Of a stretch of DNA of 64,000 bases, positions 24,752-34,351 are shown in pieces. Source of the DNA: Leptospira fluminis. GTDB lineage: Bacteria > Spirochaetota > Leptospiria > Leptospirales > Leptospiraceae. The notes beneath the pieces were generated by a model that saw only the letters and a program-made list of their open reading frames with translations, was not told where the DNA came from and did no database searches. Position numbers and translations under genes: made by a program. How positions within the stretch are numbered: the first letter of the stretch is position 1; each line of letters begins with the position of its first letter. The DNA lies in assembly GCF_004771275.1 (NCBI RefSeq), contig NZ_RQEV01000011.1, positions 313,766 through 377,765 of the forward strand. Reading direction: 5' to 3'.

Positions 24752-25756
24752 ATGGAAGAACGATCCCCAGACATCATCGAAATTAAAGACGCTGCTGTGA
24801 ACGTTCGGGAGCTGATGGAAGAAATCGAATCCCGTCTAGCCAGGCGTCCTGTTACTAAAGAGGAATTGGAAAAACTCTCCCGTTGGAAGTTTTCTCCCGA
24901 ATCCCCGGAGGGGTATCGAGAGTTCGATGCCGCGGAAACAGCCCATCTTTTCGAGAAAGGGATCGCTCCTCCGAAATTTACGAATCCTAAGTTTCGATTC
25001 ATTCGCGGACCTTTGCGCTGGATCTTCATCAGCATGGTGGAGTTCTACGCGTTTTTGGACAAGAAACTCGCAGAGAATAGAACCCGCGCATTTTACAGCG
25101 TATTAAACGAACTGATTCTCCTAAGAGGGGATCATGAAAAACTGAAGCGGAAGTTCGAACGTTTTTATAACGAATTTGTTGAATTGAATTATTCCCTACG
25201 CAGGGAAATAAAGCCCGAGTTTCTCTGGTCCAGCGAATTCCTGTACGAAGAGGAAACGTTGGAAGAGAGTGAAAAGCTTCTCGTTTCCATGATCGCTCCC
25301 GCCGATTCGGTATTGGTATTGAATCCGGAATGGGGTAAGTTCCTAAAACATCTTCTGAAAGCACAGATTGAATTTCGCTGCGTCTCCTGGAATGCGAACC
25401 AATACGAATTTATAAAAGAGCAAATCTACAACTCCGCTGAAAACCTTTCTTTCGACGAGTTGCTTCCTCCGCCTCCTCTTCCTTCAAAAATCGTAATGCC
25501 TTCGAATCTTTGTCTCTTGCCGAATTGGGTCTTGGAAAAACTGTTCCGGAATTTAGCCCAAAAATCCGCGCCCGGGACAGAGCTTCTCTTTCGGTATTCC
25601 AATTTTTCCAACCGGTTCGCTTCACCATTTCAGCCGGTTTTACTGACTCAGATCGGAGAATCGTCTTTAAGGGAATTTCTCCGCAAGTTAGGATTTAAAA
25701 ACGTAGCCGAGACGAAAGTCGGCGACGGATTTGCCGTAGTCAGCTTTAGAAAATGA
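24752..25756 (+). CDS. Degenerate methyltransferase-like protein of a glycan cluster
   Basis: 334 residues from ATG 24752. The N-terminal half is helical, with REFDAAETAHLFEKG and a segment GPLRWIFISMVEFYAFLDK that may touch the membrane, then a coiled-coil-like stretch (LLRGDHEKLKRKFERFYNEF). The C-terminal half has the order of a class I methyltransferase (SVLVLNPEWGKFLKHLLKAQ, then a helix, LLFRYSNF, FLRKLGFKNVAETKVGDGFA), but the glycine-rich SAM motif I is replaced by NPEWG. Probably a scaffold or altered-activity protein. It overlaps the next glycosyltransferase by ATGA. Confidence 0.6.
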   Translation: MEERSPDIIEIKDAAVNVRELMEEIESRLARRPVTKEELEKLSRWKFSPESPEGYREFDAAETAHLFEKGIAPPKFTNPKFRFIRGPLRWIFISMVEFYAFLDKKLAENRTRAFYSVLNELILLRGDHEKLKRKFERFYNEFVELNYSLRREIKPEFLWSSEFLYEEETLEESEKLLVSMIAPADSVLVLNPEWGKFLKHLLKAQIEFRCVSWNANQYEFIKEQIYNSAENLSFDELLPPPPLPSKIVMPSNLCLLPNWVLEKLFRNLAQKSAPGTELLFRYSNFSNRFASPFQPVLLTQIGESSLREFLRKLGFKNVAETKVGDGFAVVSFRK

Positions 25757-26859
25757 AAGTATACCAACATATCACCGAATTCCGCGATCAGGACGGGATC
25801 GGAAACGATATCAAAGGGATACAATCCGCTCTGGAATCGATACGAATTCCCTCGGAAATCGTGTGCTTGGCTGATCTAAGTTCCGGAAAACTGCCGGTTC
25901 AAAATTTTTATCATATAGATTGGACCGACATCCCCGGTAATGATCAAGTCCACATCCTCCAGTACGGAGGTCCGGGATATCCGCTGGACGATTTTCTTGC
26001 GTTACGCGGAAGAAAATTCATTAGGTTTCAAAATGTCACTCCTCCGGCTTTTTTCCAACCTTTCCTGGAAGAAGATATGTTCCAACTCTTCTCGTTGGAA
26101 TTTAAAAAATCCGTTATAGAATTGCATAAGATGAAACGATATGTGCAGGCCTTTCTACCGAGTTCGAAATTCAGCGCCTCCAATCTGGAGGATCTGAACA
26201 TAACTCATTCGAAAGTTCTCCCGATAGTCAGAAAATACGTTTGGTCGGAAAGAAATCGTCGGAAAAAAAACGGTCATACTTTGGGCTTTGTCGGAAGATT
26301 GATTCCTAACAAAAAAATCGAGGATTTGCTTCTATTAGTATATTTCCTAAAGCGAATCAATAGTAAATATAGAATCCTAATATGCGGATCAGTCCCGACT
26401 TACTTCGAGGAATATTTCGCTAAACTGAAAAAAATGGCCTGGGACCTAGGTTTGGGAGAAAACCTACAGTTCAGAATGGGACCGACCGACCAAGAAATGG
26501 ATCGCTTTTGGGATGAAATGGACGCGTACGTCAGTATGAGCGAACATGAAGGATTCGGAATTCCCTTGGTAGAAGCCTTAAGTAAAGATTTACCGGTCTT
26601 TGCATATTCCTGCACAGCCGTACCTGAAACTCTTCGCGGTGCCGGATTTTTATTTAATAACAAGGACTTAAACGGCCTGAGAAAATTGGCCGAATGGATC
26701 CATCTGATCCTCCAAACCGAAGGTTCCGGAAAACCTTTAACCGGAGAAGGAGCGTCGATTAAGCGAAGAGAAGTTGTGGAAGAATATAATTCCATTCCCT
26801 TCGAACGTTTCTTTAAGCAACTTTTGACGATTCGAGAAAAGGCTTCCTCCGCGTATTAA
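25753..26859 (+). CDS. GT4-family glycosyltransferase
   Basis: 368 residues with a GT-B layout. The N-terminal acceptor half begins MKVYQHITEFRDQDGIGNDI; the C-terminal nucleotide-sugar half shows LGFVGRLIPNKKIEDLL and the EX7E region MSEHEGFGIPLVEALSKDLP followed by VPETLRGAGFLF. Start overlaps the previous stop by 4 bp and the next gene begins 2 bp later, so the operon is tightly packed. It is similar to the next gene (both share RFQNVTPPAFF / VYHNVTPPSYF), suggesting tandem duplication. Confidence 0.92.
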   Translation: MKVYQHITEFRDQDGIGNDIKGIQSALESIRIPSEIVCLADLSSGKLPVQNFYHIDWTDIPGNDQVHILQYGGPGYPLDDFLALRGRKFIRFQNVTPPAFFQPFLEEDMFQLFSLEFKKSVIELHKMKRYVQAFLPSSKFSASNLEDLNITHSKVLPIVRKYVWSERNRRKKNGHTLGFVGRLIPNKKIEDLLLLVYFLKRINSKYRILICGSVPTYFEEYFAKLKKMAWDLGLGENLQFRMGPTDQEMDRFWDEMDAYVSMSEHEGFGIPLVEALSKDLPVFAYSCTAVPETLRGAGFLFNNKDLNGLRKLAEWIHLILQTEGSGKPLTGEGASIKRREVVEEYNSIPFERFFKQLLTIREKASSAY

Positions 26860-26861
26860 GA

Positions 26862-27929
26862 ATGGCACGACAAAATATTCATCAATTCGCGGCGGGTTTT
26901 AATTTGGGAGACGCGATTTCGAACGAAATGCAATCCCTGAAGTCCGTATTCCGAAGACTAGGCTATTCATCCGAAATTTTTGCCGAAAATACCGGTCCGG
27001 GAACCGGAGCGCTGGTTAAGAAGTACAAATATTGTCACGCGAAAAATAAGGATATCATATTCTATCACCATTCCATCCATTCTTCCGTGTTCGAGTATAT
27101 ACAGAGAATGAAATGTCCGAAGGTCCTGGTTTATCACAACGTTACTCCTCCTTCTTATTTCGAAAAGTACGATCTGAAGCTGACTTATCTTTTAGGGCAA
27201 GGACGCGAAGAGCTCTCGCAGATACGCGATGAATTCAATGCGGTATTCGCGGTTTCGGATTTCAATAAAAGGGAATTGGAGGAATTAGGCTACGAAAACG
27301 TAAAAATATTACCCATAACGTATCAAATTCCGCCCAAACCGAACTTCGTTGCTCCCCGCACGGATGAATTACAGTTCAGGGGACCTAGATTTCTGTTTGT
27401 GGGAAGAATTACGCCGAATAAAAAACAGGACGATCTGATCCGATTCGCTTATTATTACTCCAAGACATTCGGTCCCGATTTCCAACTTTTTCTGGTCGGG
27501 TTCAGTTCCAAAGAATTGTACCTCTATCGAGAGGAGCTGGAACGGATGTTGGATTTTTACAAGTTGAGACAGAACGTTATCATTACCGACTTTTTGTCCG
27601 ACGAAAGTCTACAGAGGATTTACAGGGAATGCGACCTATTCATTTCCATGAGCGAGCACGAGGGGTTTTGCGTTCCGTTGCTGGAAGCAATGGTTCACGG
27701 AATTCCGGTAATGGCCTACGATGCCGGAGCGGTCCGTGAAACTCTTTCCGGAGCGGGAGTCTTATTTAAGGAAAAACGAATGGACCTACTCGTTGAACTC
27801 GCTAACAAGATCGTAAACGACCCTGAATTAAATCGTGCCGTTCTGAAGACTCAAGAAGAACGGATCGGCAATTTTTCCAGAGTTCGCCCAGAATCCATTT
27901 TGAGGCCGGTCCTTGCAGAACTCGCGTAG
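26862..27929 (+). CDS. GT4-family glycosyltransferase
   Basis: 355 residues, paralogous to the preceding enzyme. Motifs: AAGFNLGDAISNEM at the N-terminus, KVLVYHNVTPPSYFEKYDL, FLFVGRITPNKKQDDLIRFA, and MSEHEGFCVPLLEAMVHGIP with VRETLSGAGVLF. It probably transfers a hexose from a nucleotide sugar during lipopolysaccharide or capsule-like glycan assembly at the cytoplasmic face. The next gene begins inside its 3' end (17-bp overlap). Confidence 0.92.
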   Translation: MARQNIHQFAAGFNLGDAISNEMQSLKSVFRRLGYSSEIFAENTGPGTGALVKKYKYCHAKNKDIIFYHHSIHSSVFEYIQRMKCPKVLVYHNVTPPSYFEKYDLKLTYLLGQGREELSQIRDEFNAVFAVSDFNKRELEELGYENVKILPITYQIPPKPNFVAPRTDELQFRGPRFLFVGRITPNKKQDDLIRFAYYYSKTFGPDFQLFLVGFSSKELYLYREELERMLDFYKLRQNVIITDFLSDESLQRIYRECDLFISMSEHEGFCVPLLEAMVHGIPVMAYDAGAVRETLSGAGVLFKEKRMDLLVELANKIVNDPELNRAVLKTQEERIGNFSRVRPESILRPVLAELA

Positions 27930-29220
27930 ACGATTAGCCATAGTAACTCCCATTTTTTCCGATCGCATTTCCGGCGGTTCGGAAAGATTGATTTTTTCCT
28001 ATACTTTGATGCTTTCCAAATTTTACGAAGTGACGGTATTGTCCACGCGGACTTTGGACTATATTACTTGGAAAAACCAGATCCCCATCAAAGAACTCAC
28101 CCCGGTACAGCTCGGCCCGGATACCGAAAAAAAAATCTCCTCCGAATGGTTGCCTGCCGATTCCGAAAACCGCATTCGAATCCTGCGTTTTTCGGTGGAT
28201 AAGGAACGGAACATTCGTAAATTCAATAAATTCTCCGATAAAGTACTGAAAGAACGTGCTTATTCCTCCTTCCTGACGGGGACATTCACTTCTCAAGAAG
28301 ATCGAGAATGGACTTGGATCGATATGCAAGGACCTTATTGTCCCGATTTGATCCAATATATAGAAACGAATGAAAGGGACTACGACCTCTTCATTTTCGT
28401 ATCCTACCTATATTATCCGATGGTCCACGGATTGCCTCTAGTCGCGAAAAAGTCCCTCGTTATACCCACTCTACACGACGAGCCCCCGGCTAAATTATCG
28501 ATTTATAAAAATTTGTTCAAAGACGATTCCGCCTACAGTTTCAACACTCCCGAGGAACGAAACTTATTCGAAAACATATACGGGTTTTCACCTTCGATAG
28601 AAGCGGTGATCGGCATGTATCTCGAAATTCCGGACCAGAACTCCACGGCCCGCAAGCCTACTAAGACGGAGGAAAGCCCATGCGATTTCCTATATGTCGG
28701 AAGGATAGACGAAGGAAAAGGCGTATCCGAACTCGTGGACTTTTTCGGAGAGTGGCAATCTAGATCGGGAAGAAAGGATCGTCTTTTACTCGCCGGAAAA
28801 GGCGATATGAAATTGATGCATAAGCTGACGAAAAACCCTTTCGTTCTGGCGTTGGGATTTTTAGAGGAATCGGAAAAAGCTCGCCATATAGCGGAAGCGG
28901 ATCTCCTGATCAACCCGTCCCCCATGGAGAGTTTTTCCATTATCCTGATGGAAGCCTGGATCCGAAGAACGCCGGTCTTAGTGAACGGCCGATCCGATGT
29001 GCTGCGCGGGCACTGCATCCGCAGCAACGGAGGACTTTACTACGTGGACCGGGAAAGTTTCATTGCAACGACGGAATATTTAGTCTCGCATCCGAAGGAA
29101 AGAGAAGCGATGGGCAATAGCGGACGCAGATACGTGGAGCTGAATTTCAACCCGGAAACCGTGGAAAAGAAACTGATCGGTATCGTGGAACGTACGATTC
29201 GCAGACGTTATTCGGAGTAA
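27913..29220 (+). CDS. GT4-family glycosyltransferase
   Basis: 435 residues from TTG 27913, overlapping the previous gene by 17 bp. The N-terminal half carries LAIVTPIFSDRISGGSERL (G-G-S/A-E-R motif of GT4 enzymes), and the C-terminal half DFLYVGRIDEGKGVSELVDF, then LLINPSPMESFSIILMEAWI (EX7E) and VLVNGRSDVLRGHC. It is less similar to the other two and longer in its acceptor domain. Last gene of the operon; the minus-strand MarR gene begins 20 bp downstream in convergent orientation. Confidence 0.9.
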   Translation: MQNSRRRLAIVTPIFSDRISGGSERLIFSYTLMLSKFYEVTVLSTRTLDYITWKNQIPIKELTPVQLGPDTEKKISSEWLPADSENRIRILRFSVDKERNIRKFNKFSDKVLKERAYSSFLTGTFTSQEDREWTWIDMQGPYCPDLIQYIETNERDYDLFIFVSYLYYPMVHGLPLVAKKSLVIPTLHDEPPAKLSIYKNLFKDDSAYSFNTPEERNLFENIYGFSPSIEAVIGMYLEIPDQNSTARKPTKTEESPCDFLYVGRIDEGKGVSELVDFFGEWQSRSGRKDRLLLAGKGDMKLMHKLTKNPFVLALGFLEESEKARHIAEADLLINPSPMESFSIILMEAWIRRTPVLVNGRSDVLRGHCIRSNGGLYYVDRESFIATTEYLVSHPKEREAMGNSGRRYVELNFNPETVEKKLIGIVERTIRRRYSE

Positions 29221-29240
29221 ATTCCTACCGTAGACCGGAA

Positions 29241-29678
29241 TTAGGACTCTTTCTTTTCCATTAAACGAATCATCAATTTGTTCATAGATTCGATTTCCGG
29301 ACCGCTCAAAGTCTGAAACCTTTCCCGGACACAATTGGTGAATTTCGAATCCAGCTTCTGAAAGATTCTTTTGCCGTTCGAAGTGAGGCCTAGGTCCCAG
29401 GCCCTTCTATCATCCTCGTTCCGAATGGAGTCCAATAAACCTTTCGCCCTTAGTTTTTCTATCAATACCGTAATGTACGCGGGGCTGACGTCGAGTTCTT
29501 TGGCTAAATCGGCCGATCTTAATCTCTCGTTCGGATAAAGACTTCGAAGAACGATGAATTCGTTCATGGTGTACCCTTCGCGGGAAATCAAATTGCCGAA
29601 TTCCTTTTTCAGATCCCTGGAGAATGTCCGGAATCGTTCCGACAATTCCTGAAGAGTATCGACTTTTACTCGTGCCAT
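29241..29678 (-). CDS. MarR-family transcriptional regulator
   Basis: 145 residues. Winged-helix core: GYTMNEFIVLRSLYPNERLR, SADLAKELDVSPAYITVLIEKL, then the wing GLLDSIRNEDDRRAWDLGLTSNGKRIF, with D-x-R-R-A as the MarR wing signature. Dimerisation helices flank it. Two palindromes lie just ahead of the start (29692..29711) and are candidate autoregulatory sites. The target genes are not obvious: the downstream gene on this strand is in another direction and the SuhB-like gene upstream has its own gap. Confidence 0.9.
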   Translation of the reverse strand: MARVKVDTLQELSERFRTFSRDLKKEFGNLISREGYTMNEFIVLRSLYPNERLRSADLAKELDVSPAYITVLIEKLRAKGLLDSIRNEDDRRAWDLGLTSNGKRIFQKLDSKFTNCVRERFQTLSGPEIESMNKLMIRLMEKKES

Positions 29679-29691
29679 TCCATTTATCCGA

Positions 29692-29711
29692 TTAATAATT
29701 AACCCGGTTAA
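29692..29711 (-). promoter_or_regulatory. Candidate MarR operator
   Basis: Two overlapping inverted repeats, TTAAT-A-ATTAA (29692..29702) and TTAACC-C-GGTTAA (29699..29711), sit 14 to 33 bp upstream of the MarR start. Size and position fit autorepression. Confidence 0.45.
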
Positions 29712-29786
29712 ATATCAGACCTGGGAAACTTAAGAATCCTTTCCACATTTTTCCGAGGAGCCTTCTTTTTCCGGAGAGGGAACCGT

Positions 29787-30605
29787 TCAAAGTCGGTTCA
29801 GATATTCTTCCAAAGTTTCGACCATTTTTTCGTGTAACTTTCCGTTCGAAGCGATAATATTGGACACGTAAGGATGAAAATCGTTATTATCGAACGTACT
29901 CAATTTACCGCCGGCTTCTTGTAGGATTGCGGCGGCGGCGGTCATATCCCAAGGCTTGAGGTCTTCTTCCCAAAACGCATCGAACTTACCGTCCGCAACC
30001 CAGCATAGATCCAATCCTGCGGATCCTGTTCTTCTTATCCCTCTGGATCGGAGAAGAAAGTTCTTAAGATTAAAGATCAATCTGTCTATCCGATCACCCT
30101 TGTCGTAAGGAAATCCGGTGCAAAGAAGCGCGTTTTTCAACTCTTTCGTTTTTGAAACCGAGATGGAAACTTGATCGCGAAAAGCGCCTCCGCCGGACAT
30201 GGCGTGGTACACTATTCCGAGTGCCGGCAAAGGAACGATTCCCATAACCGCATTCCTGGTTTCCACATCCTCCAAACCGATGCACACGCAGTAAAAAGGA
30301 ATCCGATGGGAATAATTCACCGTACCGTCCAAAGGATCGATAATCCATTTAAACCTAGTCCGTCCTTCGTAAACGGAACCTTCTTCCCCTAAAATATGGT
30401 CTTCCGGAAAAACACGACGAATTTCGTTAACGATCAGATTTTCCGATCCTTTGTCCGCTTTGGTCACCAGATCGGATTCGATGTTCCCCTTGTAGGAAAT
30501 CGACAAATCTTCCTCTTCATGAGTTCTGACTAGGAATTCCATCACCGTAGGAACGAAATTCAGGAAATGTTGGTATCTGATTTTGATGTCGTTTTCGTAG
30601 CTCAT
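29787..30605 (-). CDS. Inositol monophosphatase/SuhB-family phosphatase
   Basis: 272 residues. The metal-binding sites are intact: DLVTKADKGSENLI, ILGEEGSVYEG, WIIDPLDGTVNYSHRIPFY and WDMTAAAAILQEAGG. The family acts on inositol phosphates, fructose-1,6-bisphosphate, PAP or, for SuhB, binds RNA polymerase antitermination complexes. Nothing in the neighbourhood decides between these. Upstream on the same strand is a YkvA-like gene, 78 bp away. Confidence 0.9.
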   Translation of the reverse strand: MSYENDIKIRYQHFLNFVPTVMEFLVRTHEEEDLSISYKGNIESDLVTKADKGSENLIVNEIRRVFPEDHILGEEGSVYEGRTRFKWIIDPLDGTVNYSHRIPFYCVCIGLEDVETRNAVMGIVPLPALGIVYHAMSGGGAFRDQVSISVSKTKELKNALLCTGFPYDKGDRIDRLIFNLKNFLLRSRGIRRTGSAGLDLCWVADGKFDAFWEEDLKPWDMTAAAAILQEAGGKLSTFDNNDFHPYVSNIIASNGKLHEKMVETLEEYLNRL

Positions 30606-30683
30606 GCGGTTCGGTTTTCAGGTTTTGGTTTAACCTGTCGGAAGACGGTATTTCGTAAAGGAAGATACCTCGGTTCGCTTTCT

Positions 30684-31022
30684 TTAAATTTTTTGTTCTT
30701 TAGAAGCGGAGCCTAGGAATTCCTTTGCTTTGTTTCTATGTTCTTCCTTGATAAAAATCGTCGCAGCTTGAATCACTGCCGCGATTACCGCCGCATCATC
30801 TAGATAGCCTGCCCCGAGAAAAACGTCGGGAATCACGTCCCAAGGCGTTAAAAAATAGGTCAACGCTCCGGCAATGGTAAGTTTCGCCTTAAGCGGAGTG
30901 TCCGGATCTAGCATTGCGAAATATAAGGCGATGGCATCCGGCAAAAAAGGGACTTTTCCGGCGACCTTCTTGACTTTTTCCCAAAACCCTTTTTTTACCG
31001 ATTCGATCTTATCTTCTTCCAT
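30684..31022 (-). CDS. DUF1232 (YkvA-like) membrane protein
   Basis: 112 residues from ATG 31022, which has AAGG upstream; the longer reading to 31061 lacks support. DUF1232 core: PDAIALYFAMLDPDTPLKAK, then LTYFLTPWDVIPDVFLGAGY and LDDAAVIAAVIQAATIFI, with two short hydrophobic segments. The conserved P-x-D-x-I-P-D motif is present. Function of the family is unknown. It lies 48 bp downstream of the pseudouridine synthase gene on the same strand. Confidence 0.88.
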   Translation of the reverse strand: MEEDKIESVKKGFWEKVKKVAGKVPFLPDAIALYFAMLDPDTPLKAKLTIAGALTYFLTPWDVIPDVFLGAGYLDDAAVIAAVIQAATIFIKEEHRNKAKEFLGSASKEQKI

Positions 31023-31070
31023 CGTCGCCTTAAGTGTATGTCGGGTCGGAAAGCCTTCCAAGTAAATTTC

Positions 31071-32009
31071 TCAGAAATTATCCGTGCTTTTCTCGAATCT
31101 AAGAAATCGTTCCGGAACGGGCAAAATTACCGACACCTCCTCCTTGGAAAACGGATCCACGAATTCCAGATGATAGGACAAAAGAAGGAGCCCGAAAGAC
31201 TGAAAGATCTGCGCGTTTTTGGAATAGAGCAAATCCCCTACTACGGGGGCTCTAAGACTTTGCATATGAACCCGTATCTGGTGAGTCCTTCCGGTCTCGA
31301 GAAGGGCCTCGACTAAAGAAAATTTTCGACCGTTTTTGGAGACGACCGTTTTCAGGACCTTATAATGAGTTAAGGAAGGACGACCTTTCGAAGTGACCGT
31401 CATTTTCAATCTTTCCGTAGGATGTCTTCCTATAGGTAAATCCACGGTGCCTTCGCCGTCCGGCAAAGAGCCTTGCGTCCAAGCCAGATATTTTTTCGTG
31501 ATTTTTCGCGTCCGAAACAACTCGGAAAGTCTTGCATGAGCCGTGTCGTTCTTAGCGACCAACATCAATCCTTCGGTAGGCTTATCCAAACGGTGGACGA
31601 TTCCAGGTCTTGCCTCCCCACCGATCCGGGAAAGCTCCTTAAATTTATATAGAAGGCCGTTCACCAATGTCGCTGATCGATCTCCCGGGCCGCTATGGGA
31701 TGCGATTCCGGCGGGTTTGCGAATAATCATATACTCCGGAGTCTCTTTCAGAACTTCCAGATTCATCTGGATGGGTTCCAAATTTAGGGGAGGTTTGGGT
31801 GGAACGGAAATTTCGAAAGTTTCTCCGGGTCTAACTTTGTAGGAGGCCTTATCTATTTTCTTTCCTGAAGCGTCTTTTACCCAACCGGAATCGATCCAGT
31901 GCTGAACGGATGCACGGGAAATTTCATCTCCTAAAGTTTCCTTCAGGAATTTATCGATTCGAGCACCTTCCCATTCCGGGTCCACTTCGGAACGCAATTC
32001 CATATTCAT
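31071..32009 (-). CDS. RluA-family pseudouridine synthase
   Basis: 312 residues with AGGAG ahead of ATG 32009. An N-terminal S4 RNA-binding domain ([20 protein letters not shown]) is followed by the catalytic domain. The active-site Asp is in [20 protein letters not shown]; later blocks are [30 protein letters not shown] and PVVGDLLY. This is RluC/RluD-like, acting on 23S rRNA uridines. The usual D-T-S after HRLDK is P-T-E here, a mild divergence that does not touch the catalytic residue. Confidence 0.93.
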   Translation of the reverse strand: MNMELRSEVDPEWEGARIDKFLKETLGDEISRASVQHWIDSGWVKDASGKKIDKASYKVRPGETFEISVPPKPPLNLEPIQMNLEVLKETPEYMIIRKPAGIASHSGPGDRSATLVNGLLYKFKELSRIGGEARPGIVHRLDKPTEGLMLVAKNDTAHARLSELFRTRKITKKYLAWTQGSLPDGEGTVDLPIGRHPTERLKMTVTSKGRPSLTHYKVLKTVVSKNGRKFSLVEALLETGRTHQIRVHMQSLRAPVVGDLLYSKNAQIFQSFGLLLLSYHLEFVDPFSKEEVSVILPVPERFLRFEKSTDNF

Positions 32010-32155
32010 CGATCCTACTCCTTTGACTGTCGCCGAATATCATGAATTCCGATCTCGGTTAATTGGTAAAAAAGATTTCCCATTTTCTTAGAATTCGTAT
32101 ATTTTGGATAAATTCACCGTAAACTTACCCTCTTCCATCAAAGGACGGATATAAC

Positions 32156-32812
32156 ATGGCTAAAAAAATTCTTAACTTCCTGTTAGTCGGTGCAACGGCT
32201 TTTTCACTTTCTTTCTGCGCTTCGTCGGAAACGAAAGAGCAGCCGGCGCCCGAACCGCAGGCACAAACCAATGCGAATGATAGCTCTGCAGCCTCATCAC
32301 GTAGCATAGATCTGGGCTCTCCGGAAGGAATCGCGAATACATTTAACGATAAGATCAAAGATTTCCGTTATCCAGATGGAATTACTCGTCCGGGATTCAG
32401 CTACAAAAAAGCAGACGTAAGTGCAGGCGATTTTAGCGAATGGTCCAAAGCAAACGTTGCCGTTCTGAAGGACGCTCTCGGAAAACTTCCGGATTCCTGG
32501 GTTCTACAAATCACCGGTCATACCGATCAAGTCGGCCCGGAAGAAGCAGAAGGCGATAAAAAAGGAAACGTTTTCTACGGGGATATCCGTGCTAAAGCGG
32601 TCAAACAAGCCCTGGTAAAACAAGGAATTCCTGCAAATAGAATCGTTACGAAAAGCGCCGGTTCTTCTTCCCCAGTTTCCGGCTTAGAGGCAAAAGATCC
32701 TAAAAACCGCAGAGTCACTTTCAGCTTTGTGGCAGGAACCGCTTCTGCACCGCCCGCACAACCGGAAGCGCAACAGCAACAACCGAGCAGCAACCCGCCG
32801 CAACAGCAATAA
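32156..32812 (+). CDS. loa22: OmpA-family outer membrane lipoprotein, Loa22 homologue
   Basis: 218 residues. Signal peptide and lipobox ([14 protein letters not shown], lipidated Cys), a Gln/Ala/Pro-rich linker, the region [20 protein letters not shown] that I recognise from leptospiral Loa22, and a C-terminal OmpA peptidoglycan-binding domain ([66 protein letters not shown]). The tail is rich in Pro and Gln ([17 protein letters not shown]). In pathogenic Leptospira Loa22 is a surface-associated lipoprotein required for virulence; here it anchors outer membrane to peptidoglycan. Strong ribosome site AAGGACGG; single-gene unit with its own terminator. Confidence 0.93.
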   Translation: MAKKILNFLLVGATAFSLSFCASSETKEQPAPEPQAQTNANDSSAASSRSIDLGSPEGIANTFNDKIKDFRYPDGITRPGFSYKKADVSAGDFSEWSKANVAVLKDALGKLPDSWVLQITGHTDQVGPEEAEGDKKGNVFYGDIRAKAVKQALVKQGIPANRIVTKSAGSSSPVSGLEAKDPKNRRVTFSFVAGTASAPPAQPEAQQQQPSSNPPQQQ

Positions 32813-32854
32813 GACGCTGTAAGAAAGACAAAGAGGACAGGATGTCTCTCTTTC

Positions 32855-32886
32855 AAAAAACGGGGACACAAAAGCCCCGTTTTTTT
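32855..32886. terminator. Bidirectional intrinsic terminator between loa22 and fumC
   Basis: AAAAAACGGGG (32855..32865) pairs with CCCCGTTTTTT (32875..32885) and is flanked by an A-run on one side and a T-run on the other, so it can end both the loa22 and the convergent fumC transcript. Confidence 0.88.
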
Positions 32887-32900
32887 GTACCGCCTTCCCC

Positions 32901-34295
32901 TTAATCTAACCCCGGGGAAATCATTTTTTCCGGCAACACCCATTGGTCGAACTGGTCGCTCGTCAATAAACCTAGCTCTATACCGGATTCTTTTAGGCTT
33001 GTGCCTTTCTTGTGAGCATTTTTGGCGATTTTCGCCGCGTTATCATATCCGATATGCGGGTTTAAAGCCGTCACCAGCATTAAGCTGTTTCGAAGATGCT
33101 CTGCAATTTTCTCCTTATTGGCCACGATTCCCCTAGCGCAATGCTCTTCGAAAGAAACGGCGGAATCCGAAAGAATGCGGATCGAATTCAATACGTTATG
33201 GATGATCAAAGGCTTAAACACGTTTAGTTCGAAATTTCCGGAAGCGCCTCCTATGTTGACTGCGACGTCGTTCGCGATGACCTGCGCAGCGACCATAGTC
33301 ATTTGTTCGGATTGAGTCGGGTTCACCTTACCGGGCATGATGGAGGATCCGGGTTCGTTTTCTGGTATGGAAATCTCGCCGATTCCGCAACGAGGTCCCG
33401 AAGAAAGCCAACGGATATCGTTCGCGATTTTCATAAACGATGCTGCCACGGTCTTTAGAACTCCGTGAGTTTCGACCAGCGAATCGTGAGCCGCGAGAGC
33501 TTCGAATTTGTTTTCCGCCGAAACGAAAGGAAGACCGGTTTCTTTCGAGATCTGGGAAGCGGCACGTAATGCGAATTCCGGATGGGTGTTCAATCCTGTT
33601 CCGACCGCGGTGCCGCCCAATGCGAGCCTATAAACGGAAGGAAGACAAGCCTTAACCCTCTCGATATTATAATCCAACTGCTTGACATAACCGGAAAACT
33701 CCTGCCCTAACGTGAGAGGAGTCGCATCCTGCAGGTGGGTTCTTCCGATTTTAATAATATCCTTGAATTCTCCCGTTTTTTTACGAAGAGTATCCCTGAA
33801 TTGTTCCAAAGCGGGAATCAGTTTTTTAACCAATTGCTCCGCCGCAGCGATATGCATCGCTGTCGGAAACGTGTCGTTCGAGGATTGAGCCTTGTTTACA
33901 TCGTCGTTGGGATGGATCGGCTTCTTGGAGCCCTTCGTTCCTCCGGCGAGTTCGATCGCACGATTGGAAATAACCTCGTTGGTGTTCATATTCGTCTGGG
34001 TTCCCGAACCGGTCTGCCATACGCTTAAAGGAAAATGCTCGTCCAGTTTGCCCGAAATGACTTCATCTGCGGCTTGAACGATCAATTTCCTTTTTTCTTC
34101 AGATAAAAGGCCGAGCTCCGCATTTACTATGGCGGCGGATTTTTTCAATATTCCTAGGGCACGGATCATTTCTCTCGGGAATCGGTCGTTACCGATATGA
34201 AAATGATGCAATGACCGTTCCGTTTGAGCGCCCCAATATTTAGAGTCGTCTACTTCGATCTCTCCCATAGAGTCGGTTTCGATCCTAGTTTTCAT
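32901..34295 (-). CDS. fumC: Class II fumarate hydratase
   Basis: 464 residues, the usual length of FumC. Motifs: [60 protein letters not shown] and the superfamily signature [19 protein letters not shown], which carries the active-site loop Ser. It interconverts fumarate and malate in the TCA cycle without an iron-sulfur cluster. A malic enzyme gene lies 2.3 kb upstream on the same strand, so malate metabolism is concentrated here, separated by one large unknown gene. Confidence 0.97.
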   Translation of the reverse strand: MKTRIETDSMGEIEVDDSKYWGAQTERSLHHFHIGNDRFPREMIRALGILKKSAAIVNAELGLLSEEKRKLIVQAADEVISGKLDEHFPLSVWQTGSGTQTNMNTNEVISNRAIELAGGTKGSKKPIHPNDDVNKAQSSNDTFPTAMHIAAAEQLVKKLIPALEQFRDTLRKKTGEFKDIIKIGRTHLQDATPLTLGQEFSGYVKQLDYNIERVKACLPSVYRLALGGTAVGTGLNTHPEFALRAASQISKETGLPFVSAENKFEALAAHDSLVETHGVLKTVAASFMKIANDIRWLSSGPRCGIGEISIPENEPGSSIMPGKVNPTQSEQMTMVAAQVIANDVAVNIGGASGNFELNVFKPLIIHNVLNSIRILSDSAVSFEEHCARGIVANKEKIAEHLRNSLMLVTALNPHIGYDNAAKIAKNAHKKGTSLKESGIELGLLTSDQFDQWVLPEKMISPGLD

Positions 34296-34351
34296 GGATC
34301 CTCCAGAGTCATATAAGTTAGGATTGTTAGGCAGGACGCGAAAATGCGAGG

